Below are positions 1 to 8,653 of a stretch of DNA of 64,000 nucleotides, piece after piece. The notes under the pieces are model-generated. The model was not told the origin of the DNA and ran no database searches. It saw only the letters and a list, made by a program, of their open reading frames with translations. Position 1 is the stretch's first letter; each line of letters opens with the position of its first letter. Made by a program: the position numbers and the translations under genes. The stretch is from positions 4,154,001 through 4,218,000 of the forward strand of contig OY969556.1 of the NCBI GenBank assembly GCA_963701015.1, read 5' to 3'. Source of the stretch: MFD09286-c1 sp963701015 (lineage in GTDB: Bacteria; Bacteroidota; Bacteroidia; Bacteroidales; DTGW01).

Positions 1-2
1 TG

Positions 3-1106
3 TTAATATTAGCAGTAAACCAGTTTCTGGCTTCGTTTATCTTGTATTTACGTTCAAATATTAATGGGTTACTGATGTTTGTAACTGACAGCATTATTTC
101 TGTTTTGGATAAAACGTTAATGATTATTTTTTTAAGTATTTTGTTATGGACTTCAATTACAAAATTACAGTTCAAAATTGAATGGTTTATTTATTCTCAA
201 ACTGTTTCATACATCATAACGGCAACTATTGCATTGATTATTGTAATTAAAAAATCTGCTTATTTTTTACCGGGACTAAACTACAATTACCTTTATTTAA
301 TGCTCAAGAAAAGCATTCCATTCTCTGTTTTAGCCATGCTAATGTTTTTATATAACAGAATGGAACCAATTTTACTTGAAAGATTATTACCCGATGGGAA
401 AACACAAGCCGGAATTTATGCACAGGGATATCGTATTATGGATGTTTTGTCAAATTTTATTTTACTTTTCCCGGTTCTTCTTTTACCTCTTTTTTCCAAA
501 ATATTAAAACATAACAGGAGTGAAATTAGTAATTTGATAAATTTAGCCGGTCCATTAATGATAATTCCGGCAATTATAATTGCGTCAGTTTGTTCGGTAT
601 ATGGAAACGAGATAATGAATTTATTATATCATCAGCCTTCGAGTGGGAAAATTTTTAGTTTGTTGATAATTGGTTTTATTGGAATAACATTTACCTATTT
701 ATATGGAACTTTGTTGACAGCCAATGGAAGTCTCAAACAGCTTAATATTATGGCAATAATTACGGTTGTTTTGAATTTCAGCCTTAATATGATATTAATT
801 CCACATTTTAAAGCACAAGGAGCAGCAATTTCAAGTTTTGTTTCACAATCCGTAGCAGCAATTATACAAATAATACTAGCTTATAAAATCATTGAAATTG
901 TTGTAAGTAAAATTGAAATTGCAAGATTAATTACCTGGATTGTTTTATTTTACTCGGTTTTATTTATTTCCAAAACATTCATTCCAAGTTGGCAATTAGG
1001 CCTGATTGTAATTTCTTTAACAGGAATAATAATGGCATTTCTGTTAAAATTAATCAACATAAAGGAAATTATTCGAACACTTTTCGTTGAAGAAGAATTA
1101 AAATAA
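3..1106 (+). CDS. Polysaccharide flippase (MATE/Wzx-like), 5' end outside window
   Basis: A hydrophobic protein with about ten membrane segments, polar inter-helix loops, and the layout of the oligosaccharide flippase (PF01943/PF14667) family. Such proteins turn undecaprenyl-linked saccharides across the inner membrane. The frame is open to the left edge, so the N-terminus is missing; the TTG at 42 is an internal codon and probably not the start. The visible part is about 367 residues, against 420-500 for full-length members, so roughly one or two helices are lost. The loop with an N-R-M-E-P motif followed by a G-I-Y-A-Q-G segment is typical of MATE-like Wzx proteins. It converges on the CapD-like gene three bases downstream. 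Confidence 0.75.
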   Translation, partial: LILAVNQFLASFILYLRSNINGLLMFVTDSIISVLDKTLMIIFLSILLWTSITKLQFKIEWFIYSQTVSYIITATIALIIVIKKSAYFLPGLNYNYLYLMLKKSIPFSVLAMLMFLYNRMEPILLERLLPDGKTQAGIYAQGYRIMDVLSNFILLFPVLLLPLFSKILKHNRSEISNLINLAGPLMIIPAIIIASVCSVYGNEIMNLLYHQPSSGKIFSLLIIGFIGITFTYLYGTLLTANGSLKQLNIMAIITVVLNFSLNMILIPHFKAQGAAISSFVSQSVAAIIQIILAYKIIEIVVSKIEIARLITWIVLFYSVLFISKTFIPSWQLGLIVISLTGIIMAFLLKLINIKEIIRTLFVEEELK

Positions 1107-1109
1107 AAT

Positions 1110-3050
1110 TTAATTTATCTTAATTGATTGAAGTAACTTTTTTTCTACAACATCAAGTGATTTAAAAATTGAATTATGACTTTTATATTCAGGAACTAAT
1201 TCCTTCATTAAAGCAACAACTGGCAAACTTTCGTTTTCGTCAGCCTTGGTAATCAGATTATTAATTTTATTGGAAACTTCCTCATAATTGTATCTTTTCA
1301 CCTTAGCAATCATAATCTTAGGATGATATGTAGGAATAGTGTTTTCTTCTTTATTTAATAATTCTTCGTAAAGTTTTTCACCGGGTCGTAAGCCAACATA
1401 TTTAATTTCAACATCTTTCCCAGGTATTAAGCCCGCTAATCGAATCATATTCTTAGCTAAATCAACTATTTTAATTGATTTTCCCATGTCAAAAATGAAT
1501 ATTTCACCACCTTTGCCCATTACGCTTGCTTCCAATACAAGTTGGCATGCTTCAGGTATAGTCATAAAATATCTACATACTTCAGGATCAGTAACTGTTA
1601 CCGGACCTCCTTTAGCAATTTGTTCTCTGAATAAAGGAATTACAGAACCATTCGAACCAAGAACATTCCCAAAACGGGTTGTAATAAAACTTGTATTCCC
1701 AATTTCATTAAGTGATTGGGTATATATTTCAGCAATTCGTTTTGAAGCTCCCATAACATTTGTTGGATTTACAGCCTTATCAGTCGAAATCATAATAAAC
1801 TTCGGAACATTATAGCGAACAGCGAAATCGGCCAACAGTTTCGTCCCCAGAACATTATTTTTAACTGCTTCAGATGGATGACGTTCCATCATTGGAACAT
1901 GTTTATATGCAGCAGCATGATAAATAATATCTATTCTGTGAGAATCAAAAAGATGTTTTAATATTTTTGGGTTTGTTATATCTGCTAGTACAAGATCTAA
2001 TTTAAAATTGTATGTTTTTGCAGCTAATTCAAGTTCAATATTATGTAAAGGAGTTTCGCCCTGATCAAGTAAAATAACTTTATAGGGATTGAATTCAGAA
2101 ATTTGCCTAACTATTTCACTTCCAATAGAACCGGCCGCTCCGGTTACTAAAATAGTTTTATTTCCAAGTTGTTTCTTTATTTCGGTTGTATCAAGATTTA
2201 TAGGATCACGTTCTAATAAATCTTCAATTTTAATATTTTTAATTTGCTTAACATCAATATTTCCTTTGATCCAGCTCTTAACGTTTTGCACTGACATTAC
2301 CTTTACGTTAAGTTTTAAACATTTTTCTACAATTGAATTTTTTAGTGTAGGTGACATGTCAGGTTTTGCAATGATAAGAGATTTAACCGCATGTTTTTTA
2401 ATTAGGCTCTCAATTTTTCGATAATCATAAATTTCAACACCTTCCAAACGTTTTTTATTTAAATCTTTGCCATTATCTACAAATGCAACAAATTTATATG
2501 CCGATTCAGGATCCAAATCCAAAGCTCTTTTAACTGAAACAGCCAATTCTTCAGTTCCAAAAACTATAGCATTAATATTATGCGATGTGGTATTTTTTAG
2601 TTCAGCAAAAAAAGTTTTAATTAACATTCTGACAAATACCATTATGTAAGCTGAAATAAAGAAATCAATCAGCAAAATAGAAACTGGTACAAACAAAATA
2701 CTTTTTATAAAATAATAGGCAATATCTGTTCCTATTAGAGTTAAAGTACTTGCAAAAATTACAATAATAAGTTTAATTAAATCACTAATGGAAGTGTAAC
2801 GAACAATATTTGTATGAGTTCGGCTAAAATAAAAGAAGATACATTTTACGCCTAATACTATTAAAATAGAAGGTACTAAATGTAATTCATATTCAATAGG
2901 GATTCTGAAATTAAAACGTAAAAGATATGCGAGTAATATTGAGAAAGCTCCAATGGCAATATCTCCATTTAAGATAATCCAAGACGGTACTAAACGGTTA
3001 GATAACCGCTCTTTTACCTGAAACATTTTATAAAATATAGTATAATTCAT
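1110..3050 (-). CDS. Membrane-anchored nucleoside-diphosphate-sugar 4,6-dehydratase (CapD/PglF/WbpM family)
   Basis: A 646-residue protein of full family length. It has about four membrane helices in residues 20-150, then a Rossmann-like sensor domain (FGTEELAV near 165), then an extended short-chain dehydrogenase domain. The NAD-binding TGAAGSIG motif is near residue 303, and the catalytic stretch STDKAVNPTNVMGASKR carries Met in place of the usual Tyr, as in WbpM and PglF. Known family members convert UDP-GlcNAc to the 4-keto-6-deoxy sugar, the first step to FucNAc, QuiNAc or bacillosamine. No partner aminotransferase or reductase is in the window, so the final sugar is unknown. It starts with ATG at 3050. 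Confidence 0.88.
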   Translation of the reverse strand: MNYTIFYKMFQVKERLSNRLVPSWIILNGDIAIGAFSILLAYLLRFNFRIPIEYELHLVPSILIVLGVKCIFFYFSRTHTNIVRYTSISDLIKLIIVIFASTLTLIGTDIAYYFIKSILFVPVSILLIDFFISAYIMVFVRMLIKTFFAELKNTTSHNINAIVFGTEELAVSVKRALDLDPESAYKFVAFVDNGKDLNKKRLEGVEIYDYRKIESLIKKHAVKSLIIAKPDMSPTLKNSIVEKCLKLNVKVMSVQNVKSWIKGNIDVKQIKNIKIEDLLERDPINLDTTEIKKQLGNKTILVTGAAGSIGSEIVRQISEFNPYKVILLDQGETPLHNIELELAAKTYNFKLDLVLADITNPKILKHLFDSHRIDIIYHAAAYKHVPMMERHPSEAVKNNVLGTKLLADFAVRYNVPKFIMISTDKAVNPTNVMGASKRIAEIYTQSLNEIGNTSFITTRFGNVLGSNGSVIPLFREQIAKGGPVTVTDPEVCRYFMTIPEACQLVLEASVMGKGGEIFIFDMGKSIKIVDLAKNMIRLAGLIPGKDVEIKYVGLRPGEKLYEELLNKEENTIPTYHPKIMIAKVKRYNYEEVSNKINNLITKADENESLPVVALMKELVPEYKSHNSIFKSLDVVEKKLLQSIKIN

Positions 3051-3349
3051 TGTTTGTTGTTTTGGTTTTGTCGTTTTTTTGGTTTCTAATTCAAATGTAC
3101 AAAAATATAAATATTTATTATAAAAAAATAGATTTATTTCTATAGCGCTTAATATTATAACTCAATAATAATTTAATTATTATACAGCAATAATATTTAA
3201 GATATCCTGAAACCGTTGAAAATAGATACTTTGCAATTACTTTAAAGTAATTAGTGAATTGTTTGATAACCGGACAATTAACGATATATGTATTATCAAA
3301 GATTAATATTAGTTAATCTTTGATTTTTAGAGATAAATAACATAACATA
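3051..3349. other. AT-rich intergenic gap with one hairpin
   Basis: About 300 bases between the CapD-like gene and folK, both on the minus strand. The sequence is very AT-rich. The only clear structure is the perfect hairpin at 3295-3324 listed separately. I see no further gene or RNA here. Confidence 0.5.
3295..3328 (+). terminator. Perfect 12-bp stem-loop followed by a T run
   Basis: ATCAAAGATTAA at 3295-3306 and its exact reverse complement at 3313-3324 enclose a 6-base loop, followed by five T residues on the plus strand. It looks like an intrinsic terminator, but both flanking genes (folK and the CapD-like gene) are on the minus strand, where no T run follows the stem. It may instead stabilise the 3' end of the folK message. 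Confidence 0.4.
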
Positions 3350-3838
3350 TTAATAATTAATTATTTCAACTTTTAAGTTATCCTTACACAAATTGTATAA
3401 GTCGGTCATATTTTTTAAAAGGACAGGATGTATAAAATATGGACAAACTTCAATTAGAGTTGTTAAAACAAATTTTCTTTCGTGTAATAATGGATGTGGA
3501 ATAGTTAAAATATTGTTATTGATAATAACATTGTCGTAAAACAAAATATCAATATCTATGGTTCTGGAATTATATTGATTTATTTCTCGTTTTCGTCCTA
3601 AATTATTCTCAATTTTATGAATAATTTCTAAAATTTCAAATGGTGATTTTTCAGTATTGATAATTATTAACTTGTTAATGAATTCTGGCAATTCCGTATT
3701 TCCCCAAGCTTGTGTTTTATACAGTGAAGATTGCATTTCAATGACACCAATTTTTTTTAGTACTTCATTCTCAGCTGTTTCAATAAATTTTTTCTTATCG
3801 CCAATATTACTTCCTAAAAGTAGATAGACTAATGCCAT
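3350..3838 (-). CDS. folK: 2-amino-4-hydroxy-6-hydroxymethyldihydropteridine diphosphokinase
   Basis: HPPK transfers pyrophosphate from ATP to the pterin in folate synthesis, in the cytoplasm. The 162-residue protein has the family signatures: the N-terminal LLLGSNIGDK, the YKTQAWGNTELPEF pterin-binding stretch, NLGRKREINQYNSRTIDID with the metal-binding Asp pair, and IPHPLLHERKFVLTTLIEV. Length is normal. It lies divergently from sppA with 80 bases between the starts. Confidence 0.93.
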   Translation of the reverse strand: MALVYLLLGSNIGDKKKFIETAENEVLKKIGVIEMQSSLYKTQAWGNTELPEFINKLIIINTEKSPFEILEIIHKIENNLGRKREINQYNSRTIDIDILFYDNVIINNNILTIPHPLLHERKFVLTTLIEVCPYFIHPVLLKNMTDLYNLCKDNLKVEIINY

Positions 3839-3918
3839 TTTTAATTATTTTTATTCCCAAAATTAAATTAATTGAATTAGTCTTATAATCTTTTTACAAA
3901 ACCTATAAATTTTTGAGT

Positions 3919-4671
3919 ATGAAAAGCTTTTTTAAAATGTTATTGGCTTCAATTTTAGGAGTAATTATTTCATTATTTATTCTGATTTTTATATTTATTG
4001 GGATTATAAGTGCTGTTATTTCTTCAAGCGATTCTCCAATTGAAATAAAATCAAATACTATTCTCAAATTAACATTGGATAATACAATTTACGACCGTTC
4101 TCCACAAAATCCTTTGGCAGGAATAGATTTTGCTGGTATTGGTAAAGAAAAGGAAGATGGATTAACTGAAATTATTAATAATATTAAAAAGGCTGAAGAC
4201 GACGACAATATTAAAGGCATTTACCTTGAATTATCAATGATTCCAGCCCATATTGCTACTATTGAAGAAATTCGCAATGCATTAATTGATTTTAAAAAAT
4301 CACATAAGTTTATTATTGCTTATGGAAATGGTTATTCACAAAGTGCATATTATTTAGCTTCGGTTGCCGATAAAATATTTCTTAACCCTCAAGGGAGCAT
4401 TGAGTTTACTGGCTTGCATAGCGAATTGATGTTTTTTAAGGGAAGTTTGGAAAAACTAGGAATTGAACCTGAAATTATTAGGCATGGTAAGTTTAAAAGT
4501 GCTATTGAGCCATTTATTGCCGATAAAATGAGTGATGCTAACCGCAGTCAAATCAGCCAATTGCTGAAATCAATCTGGGATAATGAAGTAGATAGCATTG
4601 CAAGTCAGCGCAAAATTTCAATTAAAACATTAAATATTCTGGCAGACAAAATGGTCCCTTTCCGATGCTGA
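3919..4671 (+). CDS. sppA: Signal peptide peptidase SppA, N-terminal part (frameshifted gene)
   Basis: This is the first half of a 67K-type SppA, a membrane protease that degrades cleaved signal peptides. I chose the ATG at 3919 over the TTG two codons earlier. One membrane helix lies at residues 5-37. The N-terminal SppA domain follows, with the catalytic-lysine motif GKFKSAIEPF (lysine about residue 193). The reading frame ends early in a TGA at 4669, after ADKMVPFRC. The next frame continues the family sequence (SDADTCLSRKIVDSLLY) without a gap, so the gene has suffered a +1 shift at the CCC run 4656-4658. Without frameshift correction the Lys and Ser of the catalytic dyad are on separate products. 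Confidence 0.85.
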   Translation: MKSFFKMLLASILGVIISLFILIFIFIGIISAVISSSDSPIEIKSNTILKLTLDNTIYDRSPQNPLAGIDFAGIGKEKEDGLTEIINNIKKAEDDDNIKGIYLELSMIPAHIATIEEIRNALIDFKKSHKFIIAYGNGYSQSAYYLASVADKIFLNPQGSIEFTGLHSELMFFKGSLEKLGIEPEIIRHGKFKSAIEPFIADKMSDANRSQISQLLKSIWDNEVDSIASQRKISIKTLNILADKMVPFRC

Positions 4672-4678
4672 TACTTGT

Positions 4679-5686
4679 TTGTCACGAAAAATTGTTGATA
4701 GTTTACTATATACGGATGGGGTTTATTCTTATTTAGTGAAAAATTCAGGAAGTTCTGGTGAGGAGCCTGAGTTTGTAACTTTAAGTAAATACGAAAAAGT
4801 TCCTAAAAAACCTGTTGTTAAAGGATTTGCAAAGGACAGGATTGCAGTTGTTTATGCACAAGGTGATGTGGTTATGGGCGATGAAGGTGAAGGTTCTGTT
4901 GCTGCAGATCGTATTTCAAAAGCTTTACGCCAGGCTAGGACTGATTCTTCGGTTAAAGCAATTGTATTTAGGATTAATTCTCCCGGTGGAAGTGCCTTAG
5001 CTTCTGAAATTATTTGGAGGGAAGTTAAATTAGCGGCAAAAGTAAAACCTGTTGTTGCCTCAATGGGAGATTTGGCTGCTTCAGGCGGTTATTATATTGC
5101 ATGTGCTGCTGATACTATTATGGCACAACCAAATACAATAACAGGTTCTATTGGGGTTTTTGGAGTTCTGTTTAATGCTAAACAAATGATGAATCAAAAG
5201 CTTGGAATTACAACTGATGTTGTAAGAACAAACGAACATTCCGATTTTCCTACTGTAACAAGGGCAATGGATGGGCAGGAAAGGGAATTTATGCAATTTG
5301 AAATAGATAAAATTTATGGAACTTTTGTAAGTCATGTTGCCGAAGGTCGCAAAATGGATAAAAGTAAAGTTGACGATATTGGACAAGGTAGGGTATGGTC
5401 AGGAATTGATGCCAAAAAAATTGGACTTGTTGATACTTTAGGTGGCCTTAATGATGCTATTGCATTAGCCGCCAGTATGGCAAAAGTAAAAACTTACAGG
5501 TTAATGAACCTCCCAAAAATAGAAGATCCATTTGACAAATTGGTGAAAAATATAATGGGCGAAACTAAAATTTCATTGCTTAAAGCCGAACTTGGTGATA
5601 CGTACAGCTATTTTAAACAATATCAAAACCTTTTAAAAGTTAAAGGAGTACAGGCAAGATTACCGTTTGAATTGGATATTTATTAA
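4679..5686 (+). CDS. sppA: Signal peptide peptidase SppA, C-terminal part (frameshifted gene)
   Basis: The second half of SppA, carrying the C-terminal peptidase S49 domain. The nucleophile serine is in GDLAASGGYYIA, about residue 135 of this piece, and RINSPGGSALASE forms the oxyanion region. The in-frame homologous sequence begins before the nominal TTG at 4679, near 4655, so this start is not a real one. Together the two pieces give about 587 residues, the usual size. Either a real inactivating insertion or a one-base sequencing error explains the break; I cannot tell which. Confidence 0.85.
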   Translation: MSRKIVDSLLYTDGVYSYLVKNSGSSGEEPEFVTLSKYEKVPKKPVVKGFAKDRIAVVYAQGDVVMGDEGEGSVAADRISKALRQARTDSSVKAIVFRINSPGGSALASEIIWREVKLAAKVKPVVASMGDLAASGGYYIACAADTIMAQPNTITGSIGVFGVLFNAKQMMNQKLGITTDVVRTNEHSDFPTVTRAMDGQEREFMQFEIDKIYGTFVSHVAEGRKMDKSKVDDIGQGRVWSGIDAKKIGLVDTLGGLNDAIALAASMAKVKTYRLMNLPKIEDPFDKLVKNIMGETKISLLKAELGDTYSYFKQYQNLLKVKGVQARLPFELDIY

Positions 5687-5772
5687 ACATATTAACTACA
5701 ATAATTCATTATACCTTTTATTTTTCAACTTGTTCAATATAGGTTAGTATAAGTCTATACCGAAGTATTGGA

Positions 5773-6585
5773 TTATGAATGCTTATGAAACAGGAAGTTT
5801 GTTGAAATATGTTTGTGACTTATGTTCCCGTGTCGATGTAAATGCTCATGAATTAGGTTTGTTTTAATAAGCAATTCGGTATCAGAAAGTATTTCTTCCG
5901 AAGAACCTATTTTCTCAAGTCTATGTTCTTCTGATAAAACTGCAACCCGAGATTGAAAGTGATCAACCAGTTCAAGCGTATGTGTTGTAATTATTATTGT
6001 TTTTCCAGCCTCATTTAATTGAAAAATAAGTTCTATTAAATATGAACGTGATTTTGGGTCCAGTCCGCTCATGGGTTCGTCAATTAATAAAACATCGGGG
6101 TTTGAAGTTAGGATTGCCCCAATGGCAACCCTTTTTTTCTCACCTCCTGAAAGCATATAAGTAGGCCGGTTTCGAAGTGTTTCAATGTTCAACATTTTCA
6201 TAACTGATTCAGCACGCTCGAAAGCTTCATCTTTATTTTTTCCCATTTGTAAAGGAGCAAATAACAATTCATCAAAAACAGTCGGACAAAAAAGCTGATT
6301 ATCGGAATTTTGAAAAATATAGCCCATACTACTTCTAAAAAAGCTGTTATAGCTATTATCTTTCAACTTTTGCTCAGTAATTAAAATGTCTTTGTAATAT
6401 ATTTTTCCACTATTCGGGAAAATCAAACCATTAATCAGGTGTAATAAAGTCGATTTGCCACTACCATTCGACCCTATAATGGAAAATATTTCCCCTTTAT
6501 TAACTGCAAAATTTATATCAGATAATGCACAATGATTATTGTTGTAATTATATGATAGATCATCGATTTGAATTATATTACCCAT
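5773..6585 (-). CDS. cbiO: Energy-coupling factor ABC transporter ATPase (nickel/cobalt)
   Basis: This is the ATPase of a group I ECF transporter that imports Ni2+ or Co2+. The sequence shows Walker A GSNGSGKST, the Q-loop in YIFQNSDNQLF, the signature LSGGEKKRVAIG, Walker B VLLIDEPMSGLDP, and the H-loop in IITTHTLEL. I start it at the ATG 6585-6583 (MGNIIQIDDLSY, 270 residues), which sits one base past the cbiQ stop; a longer start would overlap cbiQ. The His-rich tail (HEHLHRHGNISHKH) suits a nickel-handling protein. It is the last gene of the nikR-controlled locus. Confidence 0.92.
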   Translation of the reverse strand: MGNIIQIDDLSYNYNNNHCALSDINFAVNKGEIFSIIGSNGSGKSTLLHLINGLIFPNSGKIYYKDILITEQKLKDNSYNSFFRSSMGYIFQNSDNQLFCPTVFDELLFAPLQMGKNKDEAFERAESVMKMLNIETLRNRPTYMLSGGEKKRVAIGAILTSNPDVLLIDEPMSGLDPKSRSYLIELIFQLNEAGKTIIITTHTLELVDHFQSRVAVLSEEHRLEKIGSSEEILSDTELLIKTNLIHEHLHRHGNISHKHISTNFLFHKHS

Positions 6586-6586
6586 A

Positions 6587-7513
6587 TTAAATGTATATAC
6601 ATAAAGTACCAAAAGCTATAACAAAGATAAGAAAAGCAATATCTATGCTTTTAAATTTTTGTATATAACATAAGTTTACACTGCCGTTGAACCCTCTTGC
6701 AACCATTGATTTATAAATTTCTTCATACCTAATCCACGATTTGCGGAATATAAAAGTGATACGTTCGGCTATAAACCTGTTGGCTGAAATTTCTTTCGAA
6801 TTTTTCCACCAACGTGATTTTAGTGCGAAGTAAGTTTCTTCGGTGGTATGCGATAATATAAATATGAATTTATAGCTCAGTGTTATTACAAGTAGAAATA
6901 AATCGGGCACAAAAAATATTTTCAATGATTTAATAATTTCGGCAAACGAAGTTGTATATATAACAAGCATTGTAATAGCAATAGAGTTAATTATACGAAG
7001 TGAAAATTTTAAAACCACTAAACAGCCTTCGTAAGTAATACCAATATTTTTCGGAATATTATATAACAAAAAATGATGTGCCGATTTGAAATGAATCAGG
7101 TTAAAAATTATTTTTCCTTCGGAAACAATATTCAATGACGCCGGGGCAATAATAAGGAAACCGAAAAAGAAACCGAGAAAAAATATTTTTTTATATATAG
7201 AAGCCAGATTAACTTTCGAAAATATAAATAATATAAGAAGAAATGCTGCAATAATCAATTGTACCTGGATTTGCCTGATGAAACTTATGAGAATAATAAA
7301 TCCGAAAAGGAAAATAATTTTTGCCCGTGCATTAATTTTTTGCAGTAAACCATCTTTTGAAGCAGTTTCATTTTGGCTGTAAACCGATTTTATTACTACT
7401 GCTATATTTCGAATTGTTCTGTCAATAAATGACAAATTACGATTATGCTTTGATGATAATTGTTTTAAGCTATGTTCGTTGGTATGCAAAAACTTTGGCA
7501 AAGGTTCAATCAT
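6587..7513 (-). CDS. cbiQ: Energy-coupling factor transporter transmembrane protein CbiQ/NikQ
   Basis: The T-component that couples the ATPase to the substrate-binding membrane protein CbiM. Five or so membrane helices follow an N-terminal cytoplasmic extension of about 65 residues, which makes it longer (308) than most CbiQ proteins. The conserved coupling-helix motifs appear near the C-terminus: ALKSRWWKNSKE and SMVARGFNG (the A-R-G motif). It overlaps the upstream PDGLE gene by eight bases, indicating one transcript. Confidence 0.9.
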   Translation of the reverse strand: MIEPLPKFLHTNEHSLKQLSSKHNRNLSFIDRTIRNIAVVIKSVYSQNETASKDGLLQKINARAKIIFLFGFIILISFIRQIQVQLIIAAFLLILFIFSKVNLASIYKKIFFLGFFFGFLIIAPASLNIVSEGKIIFNLIHFKSAHHFLLYNIPKNIGITYEGCLVVLKFSLRIINSIAITMLVIYTTSFAEIIKSLKIFFVPDLFLLVITLSYKFIFILSHTTEETYFALKSRWWKNSKEISANRFIAERITFIFRKSWIRYEEIYKSMVARGFNGSVNLCYIQKFKSIDIAFLIFVIAFGTLCIYI

Positions 7514-7838
7514 TTTTGGTAGTAACTTTTAGTAAAACAATGGTAACTATTGAAATAATTGCAATACCAGCAAAACCCGACAATATATAAGTTAATATTT
7601 TTGATTGATTCGATTGTTTCTCACCTTTATTACCATAATCTGCTATTGGTGCTTTCCAAATAACAACTTCTTTTTTCATTCCTGAGGGTATAAATCCGGT
7701 TTTCTTTTTAACAGTCTCTAACGACCATTCACCCCAGGCACTTCCGGCATGGAATAATTTTGGGAAATAGATACCAATGGGAGTGAGGCATGCCATAATT
7801 ACTAAACCAATGATTAATTTCTTATTGAAATATTTCAT
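7506..7838 (-). CDS. PDGLE-domain component of the nickel/cobalt ECF transporter (CbiN/NikN-like)
   Basis: A 110-residue protein with an N-terminal membrane helix (residues 8-25), a periplasmic segment with the family motif GSAWGEWSLE, and a C-terminal helix (83-105). Proteins of this kind follow CbiM in many ECF metal transporters and assist metal loading. The context is exact: its ATG abuts the cbiM stop, and it overlaps cbiQ. The canonical P-D-G-L-E string itself is not present, so I assign it by layout and GSAWGEW. Confidence 0.8.
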   Translation of the reverse strand: MKYFNKKLIIGLVIMACLTPIGIYFPKLFHAGSAWGEWSLETVKKKTGFIPSGMKKEVVIWKAPIADYGNKGEKQSNQSKILTYILSGFAGIAIISIVTIVLLKVTTKND

Positions 7839-8528
7839 TTAATATATATCTTTAGTTTCAAGAACTTTAATCATTTCCCTGTGATGTTTATAGAAATACC
7901 TGAATAACAACGCAGTAATAATTCCTTCAACAAAGCCGAAGATTAATAAATGTTCCAGGGCCATTGCAGGAACTGCAACTTTTAAAGGATATGGCGAATA
8001 TAAGGGTACACCGCTTTTTGTTGATGCAATTATAGGTTGGATACCAAACTCAATTCCAGTAAATACAGCCGATGTGCAAATACTTATATATCCTGCCAGA
8101 AAAGCAGCGAAATTCATTCGTTTTGAATTCTCTCGTTTCCCGTTTACCAATTTGAATACCCAATATGAAACAAAACTCATAACAATAGCCATGTTAAAGC
8201 AATTTGCCCCTAAGGCTGTAATTCCGCCATCGCCAAAAACAAATGCCTGAATAAGTAATGCTACTGAAACCGAAACAATGGAAACCCATGGCCCGAAAAG
8301 TAAGGCAATTAATGCCGCACCTACAGCATGACCTGTAGTTCCACCCGGAACGGGAATATTAAACATCATAATTAGAAATGCAAATGCAGCAGACATGCCC
8401 AAAAACGGAACGAGTTTAATAGTCAGTTCTTTTTTTACTTTGCGCACAGCCACGGTAATTATTGCAATTGATACCACATAAAAAGGCACATAAGTTTGTG
8501 GGCTTAAATATCCATCAGGAATGTGCAT
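7839..8528 (-). CDS. cbiM: Nickel/cobalt ECF transporter substrate-binding membrane protein CbiM/NikM
   Basis: The S-component that captures the metal. The protein begins MHIPDGYLSP, the diagnostic CbiM/NikM N-terminus whose Met1-His2 amino group and imidazole form part of the metal site in known structures. Later conserved stretches include GGTTGHAVGAAL (with the ligand His) and FGDGGITALGANCFNMA. Seven membrane segments and 229 residues are normal. Sequence alone does not separate Ni from Co, but the nikR gene in the locus points to nickel. Confidence 0.93.
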   Translation of the reverse strand: MHIPDGYLSPQTYVPFYVVSIAIITVAVRKVKKELTIKLVPFLGMSAAFAFLIMMFNIPVPGGTTGHAVGAALIALLFGPWVSIVSVSVALLIQAFVFGDGGITALGANCFNMAIVMSFVSYWVFKLVNGKRENSKRMNFAAFLAGYISICTSAVFTGIEFGIQPIIASTKSGVPLYSPYPLKVAVPAMALEHLLIFGFVEGIITALLFRYFYKHHREMIKVLETKDIY

Positions 8529-8653
8529 AAACTTAGTTGTTAATTTTTATTTATTCGAAGTAAGCACTTTTCATTATGCCTATAAATATTGTCAAATATA
8601 AGAACCAATAATTCATTTTCTCTTATTTTATGTTCCATTTAATATTTTCATTT

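Noticed and set aside
4651..4680. Programmed ribosomal frameshift in sppA
   Set aside because: The local codons (GTC CCT TTC CGA) do not form a known slippery heptamer or a prfB-like site, and SppA is not known to use frameshifting.
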